From: Blasia pusilla
Lineage: Eukaryota; Marchantiophyta; Marchantiopsida; Blasiales
NCBI GenBank assembly: GCA_050084515.1
Contig: CM114274.1
Location: 25,048,001 to 25,112,000, forward strand
DNA length: 64,000 nt
Direction: 5' to 3'
Shown here: positions 21,567-34,432 of the stretch, piece after piece
Position numbering within the stretch: the first letter of the stretch is position 1
Layout: every line of letters starts with the position of its first letter
Made by a program: the position numbers and the translations under genes
Notes under the pieces: generated by a model
What the model was told of the DNA's origin: nothing
The model's input: the letters and a program-made list of their open reading frames with translations, nothing else
Database searches by the model: none

Positions 21567-22206
21567 TGTCGTGCGCATACATATCGCTACACAACATACA
21601 TCGTTGGTCACATCTACACCACACAACACCGATCTTCCCCACACACGGGTCGATCCACACATGTACAAAAATCAACTCATACATATACATGGACATCACA
21701 CAACTAAAAATAAAGAATAGTAAAAACGGCACACCCGGCCTAAAACTCCACTCCTTAATCTACATCGGCATATCGAGCCTCGTCCACCCTGTGCTATCAA
21801 GGAAGGATGCTAGCACCTAGTCCTATCTCACACACATAGAGGGAGGTGCTCCAACATCTTTTCAACATGAGAAAGATGGCTGGAAAGCCATCTTCCTCTC
21901 TTATAAAGTTGGGAAGAGCCAAAAGGCTCTTCCCTAAAAATAGCCCTCCCTTGGTAACAGGCGATATGACATGTAGTTAAGGGGGTGAGTTTTAGTCAAC
22001 AAGTCACCCGGTTCTAAAGACCTCAACATGAAAGTTGTCGTAATGTATGAGGTTTGACACAATGGACCTATCCTCAACCTCATCCGTTGTGTGGGACAAA
22101 GTTACACTCAAGATAGTATGGCTCCTACGCCCTATCCACGATAGATCTTGGCCTATCGGCTACTCAGATGTGACAAATGTCGTGCGCATACATATCGTTA
22201 CACAAC
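21567..22206 (-). repeat. Inverted solo terminal unit next to copy 1, with a second B end attached
   Basis: On the minus strand a complete 609-bp unit runs from TGTCACATC (22,175) to GCGCACGACA (21,567). It is inverted relative to the neighbouring element. Two bases after its A end comes another copy of the B end (22,178-22,206, TGTCGTGCGCATACATATCG on the plus strand). The junction reads, on the minus strand, GACA-tt-TGTC, that is B end, two bases, A start. No 4-bp duplication is found around this unit. Confidence 0.75.
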
Positions 22207-22236
22207 CTCTTTGCTTGACATATGGCAACCGGGAAG

Positions 22237-22335
22237 CAAGAAAATATTTCTCCCTCTACAGACAGCAAGAAATTTTTTTGGCGTGCAACATGATTAGTCC
22301 CTTCACTCCCGCACATGGCACCGACTGGGCACTAG
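22237..22335 (+). mobile_element. Helitron-type 3' end
   Basis: The sequence ends with CCCGCACATGGCACCGACTG-GGCACTAG followed by T, resembling the hairpin plus CTAG-T of a Helitron 3' terminus, although the stem is imperfect. It is a diverged relative of the end at 23,089-23,171. I did not find a matching 5' TC end. Confidence 0.45.
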
Positions 22336-23088
22336 TATCTCATACTTATGCATAGCATATGTGATGCATGCACCGATACCAATACACATCTTGTCTTCAA
22401 TTTTTTTTCATAAATATTTTATTTTTTTCTAAATTTTTTTATTTAACTAGCACAAATTATTCTTGGAAATAAAAAACCGATCATTTTTTCATTCTTTTTT
22501 AATTTAAATATTAATAAAAAAATTAAACCTTATTTTGCATGTTTTGAGTGGAATCCAGAAGTCGTTATCTTTCTCTAACCTTTCCCCTTTGTCCTCTTGT
22601 GCATTTTGTCCGTCCCGTATTCATAATAAAATGGAACTGGATTTTTTTAATAATATAATAATGCATTTGCCGGAGATTCTAACGGCATACGGTGAGAAAA
22701 TGGTGACGTGGAGGCGACGATACAAACCCACCCACTACTTGCGTTCTGACAGTTTGACTGGCGCCATTCATGCGAAGTCAGTCCGTGACTCCGTGACGTA
22801 ATATCACTTGTACAGCGCGGCAAGCTACGGACATCCGTCACAGCTGGCGGAAGCCGACGACGGGAGCCGTGCGCGGACGTCGCAGCGGACGGACAGAGCT
22901 GGGACTGGAGTCTGGACGGATGGAATACCGGGAGTTACCCGGTCATACGGATTCAATAAACTCTACTAATATCTAATTAACGATCGTGGTCCAATTAGGG
23001 TTAATATTATTTATATTATTATTGGAGAGTTTTTTAATTTGTAAACATTTCTATATTTGATATGTGGTAAAAGGGTATAAAAATTATG
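22336..23088. other. No gene seen between two Helitron ends
   Basis: An AT-rich stretch gives way to a GC-rich block at about 22,740-22,940 and back to AT-rich DNA. No coding frame stands out. An 18-base word TATATTATTATTGGAGAG near 23,013 occurs in inverse orientation near 21,538-21,555. Confidence 0.4.
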
Positions 23089-23171
23089 TTTCTCCTTCTA
23101 CCTGCTGAATAAAAAGATTTCGTGTAAATACGATCCATTCACTCCCGTTCATGACGCGGGTTGTCCACTAG
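23089..23171 (+). mobile_element. Helitron 3' end with hairpin and CTAG
   Basis: CTCCCGTTCATGACGCGGG (stem CCCG/CGGG) is followed about 8 bases later by CTAG at 23,168-23,171 and a T, which is the standard Helitron 3' terminus. The upstream 60 bases resemble 22,237-22,310. The matching 5' end was not located, so the element length is unknown. Confidence 0.6.
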
Positions 23172-26144
23172 TAGTATATAGAAGGAAGAGAGTTTAAAAA
23201 AGACAAAAACATCTATAAGAAGGAATTCATTAGAAGGAGACAAATCTATGTTATGGTTACATTTTTTATTTGTACATTTTCGTTACATCTCATGTGGTGC
23301 ACCAAATGCCACATGAAATGGGTGAAGTTCTGATTAAATTGCACCATTTCCATCATGGTTTATTCCTACACTTGATGCAGATTGAGTTGCCTCCCATAGT
23401 TAAATTGTGCGTGTGAGTTGGTCCGCAACCGACAAGCGATTGTAGAGAACATTTATCCTCTTATAGATTGTTTTCCCGAGGTATGAGATGAGCCATAGAA
23501 GAACTATTGGTCAAGTTACCTAAGAATCCTCTATTGGATGAGTCGTAATTCCATGGAAGTCCAATGTTGCAATTTTGTTTGTCAAAAACCATAAACTCAT
23601 AAACACAGGAGCCAATGACTTTAGCATTTGACTCCTCACCTAAATCCTCTCCTATCACCACAAAGGACATTATTGCTTCATAAGATGAAAAACTCACATT
23701 GGTCCATGCCAATCTCTGTTACGAATAGCTAAGTCTTAGACGCACATGGTAGTGAGGACCTAGGAAGCAAGTCATGATCGTGAATCAAATGAGGATCAGA
23801 CTTGTACAATAGAATCACTAAGGGGGAATGAAGACTAGGGAGGTGGCAAGTCATGAGGTGAGTCTCACCATCGTGAGAAAGAGTGGAATGATCGGCCAAA
23901 GGATTATGATGGATAAGAAATAATGAGGCCAATGCTTGAGATCAAGGGGCGGAAGACTAGGCCACGGGCTGAGACTAGTTGAGTCAAACGTAGGTCTTAA
24001 GAGAAATATTACGAGGAAAGGTACCAAAACTGTTTTGAGACCTAAGGGTGAGCCAATATGGATGATTGAGCCTTGAGGTTAGTTCTAAATTGAGGATGAA
24101 TGGTTCAAAAATCAAGATTAGAAAAGATGAGCAATAAGTGGTGCCATGAGACTAATTAGAAAATATTAATGATGAAAATACCAACCACCATACATGAAAG
24201 CAAGAGTTGAGATGGGTGGTCAGCCATGAGATACACGGAACATGAGGCAAGAGGCCAAGGTAAGCTTGGTAAGTAAAGATAGGATGGGAATATCCATTAG
24301 ACTCATCCAAGTCATGTTGGGGTCCAACTATCCAAACACGAAGTTGAGAATCGAGATCTATGTTTAGTTTGAGAACAACAAGTACCAACCCGTGGTGTAT
24401 AATTAGGAAAGGATATCGATGGGAACCCAAAAAAATGCACAAGTATAGGAATTTGACCAAGTTTCAAGTTATAAGCCATGATATCGTTTGGGATGCACCT
24501 TGAGGATTGCCACTATGCTCTGTCTTAGATGAGTGATTTAAGAAGAGAGGTCAAGGATCGAAGATGAGGATTCTTTGGATTTTTTTGAGAAAATTTTATG
24601 TTCATTCCTCAAACATATATGAATTAATGTTGAAGAGGTTTTCCAAAAAAAAACTCAAATATTGAGAAAGCCTTTGAGCATAGCATGTGTGGTTGTTTTG
24701 AACATATTACATTTGTTACGTTTTTTAATATTACTTTCACTTACAACTAATAAGAGCATCTACAAGAGGGGGATATTTTTTATGGGATGCCGAATTTTGC
24801 TTGTAGGTACATATGAGCCCATTTAAACGACTCTAAGGAAAATTAACGTTGATGTGAACGATTAAACACGAGATATATTCCACATGTCATTCACAAATTT
24901 CTTGTTTGGACGCATCTTGTCAAACTTGATGGAGAGTATCAATGTCATTATGAAGCTATATCAGGTTTTTGCACCTTAAAATTAGTGAATCCATGTGGCC
25001 CTATTTTATGAGGAACTAAAATGCATGAAAAAATATATTTGAAGCCTATCTATATTATACCCCTTGAAAGATAGAGCATAATATGAGAAAATGAGGTAAT
25101 TTCGTGTATCCCAATCATCTGAGAACCATGCATTGGTGCACACGGTGTGCAAGGCAACAAAATTGGATATTAAAATCAACCTTAAAGTGCCCCCATCTTT
25201 ATACTTGAGTACATATTCTCGCATAGAGATACAAGATTATGAGTAGCACTCACTTTCTAGCATGGAGTATAGCTTGTCATCGCAAACCAGCGAGGCATGA
25301 TGGCCATATTTGGACATCCACCGACTAAGACAAATGGAAGCTTATAAATTCAACAAAACGAGAATTATAATTGATCCCAACGAAAACAGAAAGAATGTAT
25401 AGAAAAAAATCTTAGTTGGACACTCTTGTAGGATACATAGTACATGGGAAATCCATACAAGAAGTCTTGGTTAAGCAAAAGTAGATAAATGGTTTTTTTG
25501 GCTAGAATAAAGCAAATTGAATTTTTTGAGGAAGGAGACTAGAGATTTAACGGGGAAAATTGTTGCAAGTATATTTAAGATCTCTTATGAGTGTTAAAGG
25601 AAGGTCCTACTCTGCCTAATTCCCTAATTAGACAAATGGGAAATACCAACATGAGAAATCTTTGCCAATGTGGCAAGGAGGAAAAATACCTTTGAAGAAT
25701 CTCATACAAGGGACTAGAAGGGTGGCTCTCGTGCACGGTCCCTCTTTTAATAACTTCGAGTAATTATTTCCACACTAAAATGGATAAATAATGTTGAAAT
25801 GTAATTTTTGAGTAGATACGTTGAGGCAAAAATCAATTTACTCAATAGAGATATGCCGCTCCTAAATTCATGTATTACCAACTTTTAGCATATTTCTATC
25901 CTCCAAAATTCATATATAGACAACTTTGAATACATATCCAATAGAACATTTCATATACCAACGTCGATGATATGAGAATTAGTGGACGTCCATGGTAAAA
26001 ATGTGATTAAGGATTTAACACGCACTTTAAAATCAATCCCGAATGATACTATTGACTAAGAAAGTGAGGGATCCTATTGGTTGAGGAGACTAGGTGTAAA
26101 CGGGATAAAAGTTTGAAAATTGAAGGGGCACTATACAATAATAA
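23172..26144. other. About 3 kb without a recognisable gene
   Basis: AT-rich intergenic DNA. Open frames of 70-100 codons on the minus strand (for example at 23,461 and 24,152) have no family motif, and I take them as chance. Parts read like old repeat DNA, but I could not tie them to the elements above. Confidence 0.4.
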
Positions 26145-26353
26145 TCTATATAATTAAAAGAGGATGGTGTTAGAGGACCCCTTCCTCCGGTGTGGACATG
26201 TGTATATTTTGCCCTCTTCCGATGATGACACCTGAAACAAAATAGTTAAATTAACATAACAAAATGAATAAATTAACGAACGATAAATGAATTACCGAAA
26301 TGCCTTGCATCATGGATGATTTTCATATGTGCATGGCACGAGCATTATACTAG
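26145..26353 (+). mobile_element. Complete non-autonomous Helitron (209 bp)
   Basis: The 5' end TCTATATAATTAAAAGAGG (26,145) is the plant Helitron start motif, preceded by A. The 3' end has a hairpin GTGC-atg-GCAC, 11 bases, then CTAG (26,350-26,353) followed by T. Insertion between A and T without target duplication is the Helitron rule, and it is met at both ends. The interior has no coding sequence. Confidence 0.8.
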
Positions 26354-27946
26354 TATACATATAGATGAGAAGAATTGAATTCAAGTCTGCAAATGACAAC
26401 AATGAAGAATCTTATTAGCTGGGGAGACAAGTGTGAATAGATTTTTTTTTGAAAATTGGAAAGACACTCGAAAAAATAAAATTAATGTAGATGAGAACAA
26501 TTGAATCCTAGCACACGAATGACAAGACCGTCTACGGGAATCCCCATAAGAGTAGCACGGCCCATCTTTTGAGTGGCCACTTTTCCCATAAAACTCGGTC
26601 GATAGAATGTTGGGTATGCCACCGTCATCATCACCACCGTCCGCCCTCAATCCAAAACACGGGTCAAAAATTGTAAGCTCCACAAAATAAATACGGAGTA
26701 AAATAATGACGAAAAGCAGTCCCGTAATAACTTGTCTTCTTTTCTTTTCTCAAAGCTGCCCCGTTCGCTCGCGCCAATCAATGCGGCGCAAAGATTAATG
26801 CCCGCTCTTCCCGGCGACGGATGGACGGACAGACGGCCCGGCGCGGAACGAACGGAAGTCGAGGATGGACGGAACGAGGAGCGTGAGGAGCGGCGGTATC
26901 GACAAAGGAGACAGAATACAGAGGTCCTGACGAGTAATTGGTGCACAGTGAGGGCGAGAGCGAAGAGCGAAGAAGACAGAGAGATGGCGATGGCGGAGGA
27001 GAGGGCAGAGATAGCGTAGAGTGGAGTGGAGGAGAGGTGGTGGAGCTCGAGAGGAGAAAGCGGTGAAAGGAAGAAAAGAAGGAAGGGAGAAGGAACTCGG
27101 GGTGGATATAATTTTGCGGAAACAACGATGGAAGAGACAAGCTGAAGATGTGTTGCGATGCCAGATTTGTCGCAGAGCGTCCGAAATTAGAACGTAAAGC
27201 CACGAGTTTAGTGAAATGAACGAAAAAGCGAAGAGCAGCAGACGTTGGGCACTTGGTTGACTCAGTCAGGAGGAAGAGAATATTCACAGGAGGGAATTGA
27301 TTCAAAGGTGTTTCGTGCGTCCAGTCCAGTTAGTCGGGTGTAATGATGCAGAGGGCGCGGAGACTGTAGCTAGGGTTGGGTTACGCTGCTGATTGGAGAC
27401 CGATATCAGAGTCTCAGGGCGGAGATTTGTGTTCTTGGAAGCACATCAAGGAAGGGGAGGGATGTAGGCAAGAGACGGTGTCGTTCTTCGTTGGACACCG
27501 AATCTAGGCTTTTTCTTGGCAATAGTTCTCGATATTGCCCTGCTCACAGTTACGAACGAGTTATGAATGAACGCTTAGTTGTGTCAGGTCTCGGGGCTGG
27601 TCATTCCGATCCGGCGAACTCCGGGCCTCTCCAGCAGAGTAACCAGTCTGGTTGGAGAGATCGTTTGTAACTTATCTTCGTCACTGAAGTGCAAGTGCTC
27701 GACCGAGTCAGTTGCGGGATCTGGCGCATTTTTTTCCCCTGAAGTGGTCCAAGTGGACGAGTTAATCGAAACTAGCGTGCGGCACGACGGACGAGTCGTA
27801 GGTCGGAAGAAAACGTGGATTTTGTACAGGGGTTGGAAGCCAGGTGAACGAGGAACTCTTGTCCATGGAGCACTGTCAGTGGGCAAGAACTCTGTAGAGG
27901 CTCCATAATGACTGGCGCTCCTTCTTAGGATTTCAGAATTTGGGGC
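26354..27946 (+). promoter_or_regulatory. GC-rich upstream region of the aspartic protease gene
   Basis: GC content rises from about 26,750. The region lies directly upstream of the aspartic protease start and probably holds its promoter and 5' leader. Frames such as 26,732-27,019 and 27,579-27,908 on the plus strand have no recognisable domain, and I do not call them genes. I saw no clear TATA box. Confidence 0.35.
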
Positions 27947-30900
27947 ATGTCGATATCCAAGCGGGTTGGGAGAAAGTTGACGGGGGACACATCCGCGTGC
28001 AATCGAATGGCCAATTTCGTCAAGTCGGTGGCTCTCACCAGAACAGTAGTGCCTCTCTTATTCGTGTTTGTGATCTCACGTCTCTCCCCGATTTCCTCGG
28101 CGACGCCTGTCAGAAATTTTTCTTCAGCCCCTCATTCTTTAGGAATGATAGATTTACATACTGAGAAAGGTTTCGCAACAATTTTGCCTCTCAAGTTGGC
28201 GAATGGTTCTGCCTCGCGTTCTCTCATCGAAAGGAAGCTAGTAGGCGACGCTCATATGACTTTGCATGACGATCTTCTCACGAAAGGGTAGAAACCGTTG
28301 ACTTCAACTTGTTCTTTAAATCCTCGCTTTCACTGAAACATGGGAATGCGTGTTGTTTATTCCTCCAAGTTATACGACTGTAGACGAACTCAAGGAATCG
28401 TTGGGAGTATTGTTTGGATTGGCTCCGGGTGAAGCGGGGTTGTTTTGACCGTGGATCTGCAGGAAGCGGAGAGGATTTCGAGCAGAAAATGGAAAGCAGA
28501 GTCTTCAATAAGTCATTTTGCGTCTTGTGAGAGTTGCTGAGATCTGGATTCGAATGTTGAGGATGCAGATACTACACTAGTAGCCTCTTCATCGGCACCC
28601 CAGCACACGAGTTTGCGCTAATAGTTGACACGGGAAGCACCGTGACATATGTTCCCTGCTCCACTTGCACGCATTGTGGCAACCATCAGGCATGGCTCCG
28701 TCATTCGTAATCAATTTCCATCAGTATTTTAGGAGATGCCACGACCTCTACCTGAAGGATGTCGTCGATTGTTCTCACAATAACCGCGATCTAGAGTTGT
28801 GATAACTTCGTGTGAAGGGGCTCGTTGTATTCAGTTGCCATAACATTCGTGCAGAATCTTGCATCTGACGCCCCATAGGTCGACATTTCTTTCCTCACAG
28901 GATCCAAGTTTCAAGCCTGATTCCTCCACTACCTATGAAGTCATCAAGTGCACATCGCCCACTTGTCAAACTGGTCTGTGTGACAAAGATAAGCAGTGCA
29001 AGTATGAGAGACAGTATGCGGAGTCTAGTACAAGTTCAGGGGTACTGGGGAAGGACATTATCGGATTTGGTGACAACAGTAACCTTGGTCGTCCCAAGCT
29101 TCTATTTGGATGTGAGAATGTTGAGACTGGAGACCTGTTTTACCAGAAGGCTGACGGCATTATGGGTCTTGGGCGTGGACCTCTAAGTATTGTGGACCAG
29201 TTAGTTCAAGAAAAGGATATGGCCGATATTTTCTCTTTGTGTTATGGAGGAATGGATGAGCAAGGAGGTGCGATGATTATGGGGGACTTTCCACGCCCCA
29301 AAAGTATGATCACTACTGCCTCGAGTCCGTTTCGCAGGTAAGCCATGTTTGACACTTCACGTATGCCTTGGGACACGTTCAAATCTAGGTCAGGTTTCAA
29401 ATTCAGGCTGGAGGAGATTTCGGAGGGAAGTAATTTATTGGAAAAATGATACGGAAAATGTCATAGCTGTTACTCAAGGGTGGTCACAAGTGGAGAATCT
29501 CAACCCTAATAGGCCATGTAAGTCTAATATGAGGGCTGGCATATCATAGAACTACATTGATGTGTACAAAAGACTCACCATCTGATATTCAATTTGCAGC
29601 CCATATTATAATGTCGTCTTAAAGCAAATTAAAGTGGCGGGAGTGGCTCTTCCCGTGGATGAAAGTGTCTTTGATGCAAAATTTGGCACAGTGCTGGATA
29701 GTGGCACGACCTATGCCTATCTGCCGGAAACTGCTTTCAATGAGTTCAAGCAAGCGGTAATGTTTATGTCCACTCACTTGTTCAGGTCTATTGAACATGA
29801 TGCTTGTATTTTAGCATCCTGGAATAGTCCCTGGGGCTTCTTTGTCTTTAATAAATCCATGTCATTTGTTTTCCTCTATGATTGCAGATTTTTAAGCAGA
29901 TGGGGTCACTACAACCAGTGGCAGGGCCAGATCCTCAATATGAAGACTTCTGTTTTGCGGGTGCTGGCAGGTACTACATTCTGACATTGATGTAGATTCG
30001 TGTTGGTCTGAGGATCCAGGGAAGAAGTGATGTGAAGGCCCTCAGCTATTCCAAAATGCCATGAAGTGATCAAGTTTAATAGATTCCAGAAACGGTGTAA
30101 AATAATAGGGATACAAAAAGAAAGGAAGAATTATTACTCATGGTGAACATGGTGAAGTTTGCCGGAAGAGACTGCACAGGCAGGACAAGAACATTGAAAT
30201 AATCAGTCCTGGTTCAATTTCATTAGAGTAACCCTGTGGTCCAGGTAGCTGAGAACATATCAGAACTTGAAACTCATAACATATGTCGGTCACACATCTC
30301 AAATCTGCATGGAAGGATCCTCTCTTATCCATTTTCTCTATTTTTTTGGACGTCAATGGGTGTAGATCTTACAAGGTGGAGGAGGTTCCCTGTAGTGGTT
30401 TCACCCTGGACTGATTGAAATCAAATTGCTGATGGACACATTACTACATCTTAATTTTTCTTTCCAGTTCTGTTCGCAGTCGATTGCTCCTGTGTCGAAG
30501 GTAGCTAGAGCACTAGCAAGTGGAGCAAGACATGAAAAGTACATCAGTCCCAGAAGTCTACTCGTCCATTTGTTCCAACATTTATAGGTTTTGATACTCA
30601 GAGAGGTAGATAGACCTAGTCAACTGCCTGAATGTGGTCATTACTTGAAGGAGTTCTGTAGAAAATCTGTTGTGGTGTTTCTTTCCTTTCCTTGGATTAC
30701 AAAGCTTGCCCTTGACAATCTGTTCTTAAATTTGTTTCTTTCCAGCGATCCAGCAGAGCTCTCAAAGCACTTTCCTGCTGTTGATCTTGTTTTTGGAGAG
30801 GGCAATATCTTGTCTTTGGCTCCAGAGAATTATCTCTTCAGGGTTAGTACTTACTCCTCTTGTCTGTTTGAATCATGCTGGACCACCAGTAATGCACAAG

Positions 30901-33213
30901 CCTCTAACCCTAAAATTGTGTGCACACACAATTGTGTGTAAGTGATAATGGTTCACGATAAGGAAGGTTCATTATTGTGTACACACCTGTGTGGAGTTTC
31001 TCGGAGAAGCTGAAATTTCCTGTAAAATAGTAACTATATACACTGAGGAAAATTGACTGTGCAAATTGGTTTGCAGCACACAACTGTTTCAGGCGCTTAC
31101 TGCCTTGGTGTTTTCAAGAATGAAAATGATCACACCACTCTTCTTGGAGGTAATTGCCCATCTTCAACTTTGGAGACAAACACTGTCGATGTAAATGAGT
31201 GAGTCCTAGCGAGTATCAGATCAAGTAAGGGGTGTAGGAGCTTGGCTTGAAGCTACTGTTCAGAGTGCTCCTCTCAGGTGGAAAACGGGGTTTATGTGAA
31301 TCATTTTCTTCTGGTCTGGTGTTACAGGAATTTTGGTGCGGAATATGCTCGTGACTTATGATCGTGAAAACAAGAAAATAGGATTTTGGCGAACAAAGTG
31401 CACAGATTTGTGGAATCAATTGTCTAATGACATGAACAACGTTGCAACCCCCTCTCCTCCACCACCGAGTCCACCCCTGCCAATTAAAGATACCCCAAAA
31501 GCAGTACCACCTCCTGCAGAGGCTCCACCATCACAGAATCCAAGCACAGATGATGAATTCAAACCAATCACTGGTATGTGTCAAAGTGAGATGTGTTCTG
31601 GAATTCCATGCTCTAAAAATTTGATAGTTATGGTTTGTAGCACCTAGTTTGTTCATCATTTAGATGTTCTTGTATTTTGTGGAAGGATTAAACACTTTGA
31701 CACGGTTGCAATCTGTGGTCTTTCCTATCACAGATGAACACATTGGACGTGTGGAGCTGAACATGTCGGTGAATTCTAATTACACTACCTTTACGTCGCT
31801 TTCATCATCATTTGTTGAAGACATGGCTCGTGATCTTGATCTGGAACGGAGTCAGGTAGGTCGATTGTTTTTCTCGGTAACGTTGAGGGTCTCAAACCTG
31901 TACTATTGCAGGGTACAAAACTCGAGTGAAATATGTAGCTCTAAGGGGAAGCCTGGACAAATATTCATTTGCTAGTTTGAGATGGGCTTCTGTGCTTTCT
32001 GGTACAGTGTGAAAATCAGATTTCCTGTATAGAAGGTCATCCTCGGGGTCAGCTTACAGTAGTCTGAACTGATTGAATTCCTGATCAGCTAGTGTTTTCC
32101 CGTTGCAATCATCCAGAGCTGAATTTAAATGGCTTTGCAAGACTTTTTTCTCAATGTCGTTTGTGCACATGTTGCCAGGTGAACTTGCTTGGCTATGAAG
32201 AGCAAGGACAAGAAGTAACTGTGTCTTGCTCGGTGACTTCTGCATCTAATTCTCCTATTCCAGGAAGTACAGTAGAGGTAATATACCACAGCATCTAAAT
32301 TTTCATCACGGTTTAATCTTTCAGCTTGCAAGAGTTAGGCATAACAAAATTTTCACCCTTTTCTGAATGTGGATGTCTAGACAACATTCTCCTCTTCGCA
32401 GAAGTTACGTTTCCCAATGATTGCATTCAATCCATGTTCGTTGGTGGCATTTTTACACTTCGGATCTAGTTCAATGCCTATGACGTTGGTCTGGTCTAGT
32501 TTGCTGTACTTTCAGAATCGCTGTGAAACCTCAATTCTTCATTCAATTTCATGAGGCGTCATTGTCTTGACATTTGTGGTCCAGAAAATAATTGGGCGCC
32601 TTAAAGAGCATCAAGTACGGCTGCACAACGACCTTGGTAGTTACAATCTAGTCAATTGGCGGGTGGTACGGGAGGAAAGGTAATTTCTGAAACCCAGATC
32701 TTGTCTTAAGCAGTCAAGTCTAGATTCAAACACAATTTTTGGGGCAGAGAAGTTTACTGTCTAGACCTGGATCGTTCAGATGGATTGTTTTTACGAGTAG
32801 TGGCATTGAATGAGTGTTTTCCCCCCAGTAAGATGAGAGTGCAGGCTTCTGGCTATAGCGATGTACTTCAACGGGGTTAGGGTTGAAAAGAAAAGGAGAG
32901 CATGGACGACACTCTTGGTGCAGGCTGTCATTGAGCCATCTTCTCGTCAGGAAGCAGTACATTGTGAAAAATGGAGTACTAGATTCAGCCCAAGCTAAAT
33001 CGGCATCGGTGCCTTGTTGTGGATTAATGCTATTTCAGGTCGCCGTGGGAGGGCCAGAGACTGGTGATCGCTTTGCTGACGACGGCTGTGGTGGTTTTAT
33101 TTGCCTCCGGAAGTCTAGTGTATTGGTACTTTTCCCGCTTCAGAGACAGACGCCAAAATTTGAAGTACGTGACCGTAGATCGCCTTGGTGATGATACGTC
33201 GGGGCAACTCTGA
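27947..33213 (+). CDS. Membrane-anchored pepsin-family (A1) aspartic protease, 12 exons
   Basis: An endopeptidase with two catalytic aspartates, probably acting in the secretory path or at the cell surface. Exons by eye: 27,947-28,287; 28,569-28,689; 28,901-29,337; 29,600-29,756; 29,888-29,970; 30,746-30,842; 31,077-31,149; 31,328-31,573; 31,734-31,855; 32,179-32,277; 32,585-32,679; 33,039-33,213. Together they make an uninterrupted 681-residue frame. Features: hydrophobic signal at about residues 34-46 (a start at Met21, base 28,007, would give a normal signal peptide), first active site DTGST with Asp134, second DSGTT with Asp333, a Cys-rich insert, a Pro-rich stretch, then a C-terminal extension with one membrane segment (about 632-655) and a short basic tail. 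It matches the Arabidopsis At3g50050/At5g43100 type. Intron 2 appears to use a GC donor. Confidence 0.9.
28690..28900 (+). other. Intron 2 of the aspartic protease with a GC donor
   Basis: The exon 2 frame must end at CAG (28,687-28,689) to join GATCCAAGT at 28,901 and give the conserved HQDPSF junction. The intron then starts GCATGG, a GC-AG intron. The nearest GT donors (28,707 and 28,716) would shift the frame or end it at the TAA that follows. Confidence 0.65.
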
Positions 33214-34432
33214 TGAAGCCGATGCCTTATGTTATAATGCTCAACACATATGAGCAGTGTACATGATTAGATTCTCTATTCTATGTCGGCTCTGGCAAAG
33301 ATTTAAATTTGTGATATCCGTAGTCGCCAGTCTCCGCTTTATGCCTTCTTCTGAAGTCCGATTAGATTGGGCTTGATAGAATTTTTGCGGCCGCTTTGTA
33401 AGGCATTCATATGCTGCAAGTACTACAAGGACCAGTGAATTGCTGGATGCTCCGTAGCATGTACCATGAGATGACAGGCTCTAATATAATGAGGTTTTCG
33501 GAGGGAAGCCTTGTTGTAGTTGACTTGTAATTGTAACTGAAATGTCATAATAATGGTTATCGCAAGCTATGAAGATTTTCAGACGACTCATGCTACATTT
33601 CTGTCTCATGCGCTTCTGTTTCTGATAAGAAAGTCACCAATGGTGTCTGGAATCGGCAGTGGATGGGTTCTCGACCGAGGAATGTCGCGGCCCCTCCGAT
33701 TTCTACCAAACGTGTAGTGGGATCGATATTCGTCAGCGTATCACTCGGCACACTCTAGTACCTAACCCTCCATTAACTGACAGGCAAGACAGGAAAGAGC
33801 CCGGGAACTCAGTTGTAGGAGCACTGACGTCATTCCTGCAATCACGGCTTCGCTCTTTTCTTCAGGTATCTCGAAAGATGTGGACACCAGAATCCATCGT
33901 CATGGTCACGAATTCCTGGATCGCCCGGGCCCCGGGAATCGGAAGCCAGAGGTTTTGGGGTGACGAGTCTGCCACCTTCCCAAGATGAAGCTCGGAGTCC
34001 CAAGCATACGCCAGCGGCCAACGGTGAGCGAGGTGGCAAAGAGGAAGGAAGCCACACGCAACAACAGCCAGCAAGCACGCTTGCATGTATCCAGTTCGAG
34101 CGAAGGGCTCGGGAGGACCCGACGTTTTCACGTGGCGGCCATGCATCGCCCGCCCTCCAGAGCTTGGCAGTCCAGCGGTTTCGGTGGGAGGAAATCCTGG
34201 AGGAAGGCTCGGGCGCTGGCAGTACTCATGGAGAGGACTTGCGCCGCACCGATTCGTGTCGGTTCGTCCGGGAAATTGTGGAGGCAGAGATCAGGAGAAG
34301 GAGACAGAGATACGGAGGAGAGACGAGCCACACTGCAGATCTGTGGACGCGAACTGATATCTGCGTAGCGAAGCTCGACCAATTTCGAATTCGATCTTCT
34401 ACGGCGCTGCGGAGAGACGTGATCGTGAACAG
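33214..34432. other. Intergenic region between protease and phosphorylase genes
   Basis: This holds the 3' end of the protease transcript and the promoter of the next gene. GC content rises from about 33,860. Frames on both strands (for example 33,960-34,448 plus, 34,226-34,795 minus) overlap the phosphorylase start and look like shadows of GC-rich DNA. A tandem copy of the phosphorylase start region lies at 34,407-34,436. Confidence 0.45.
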
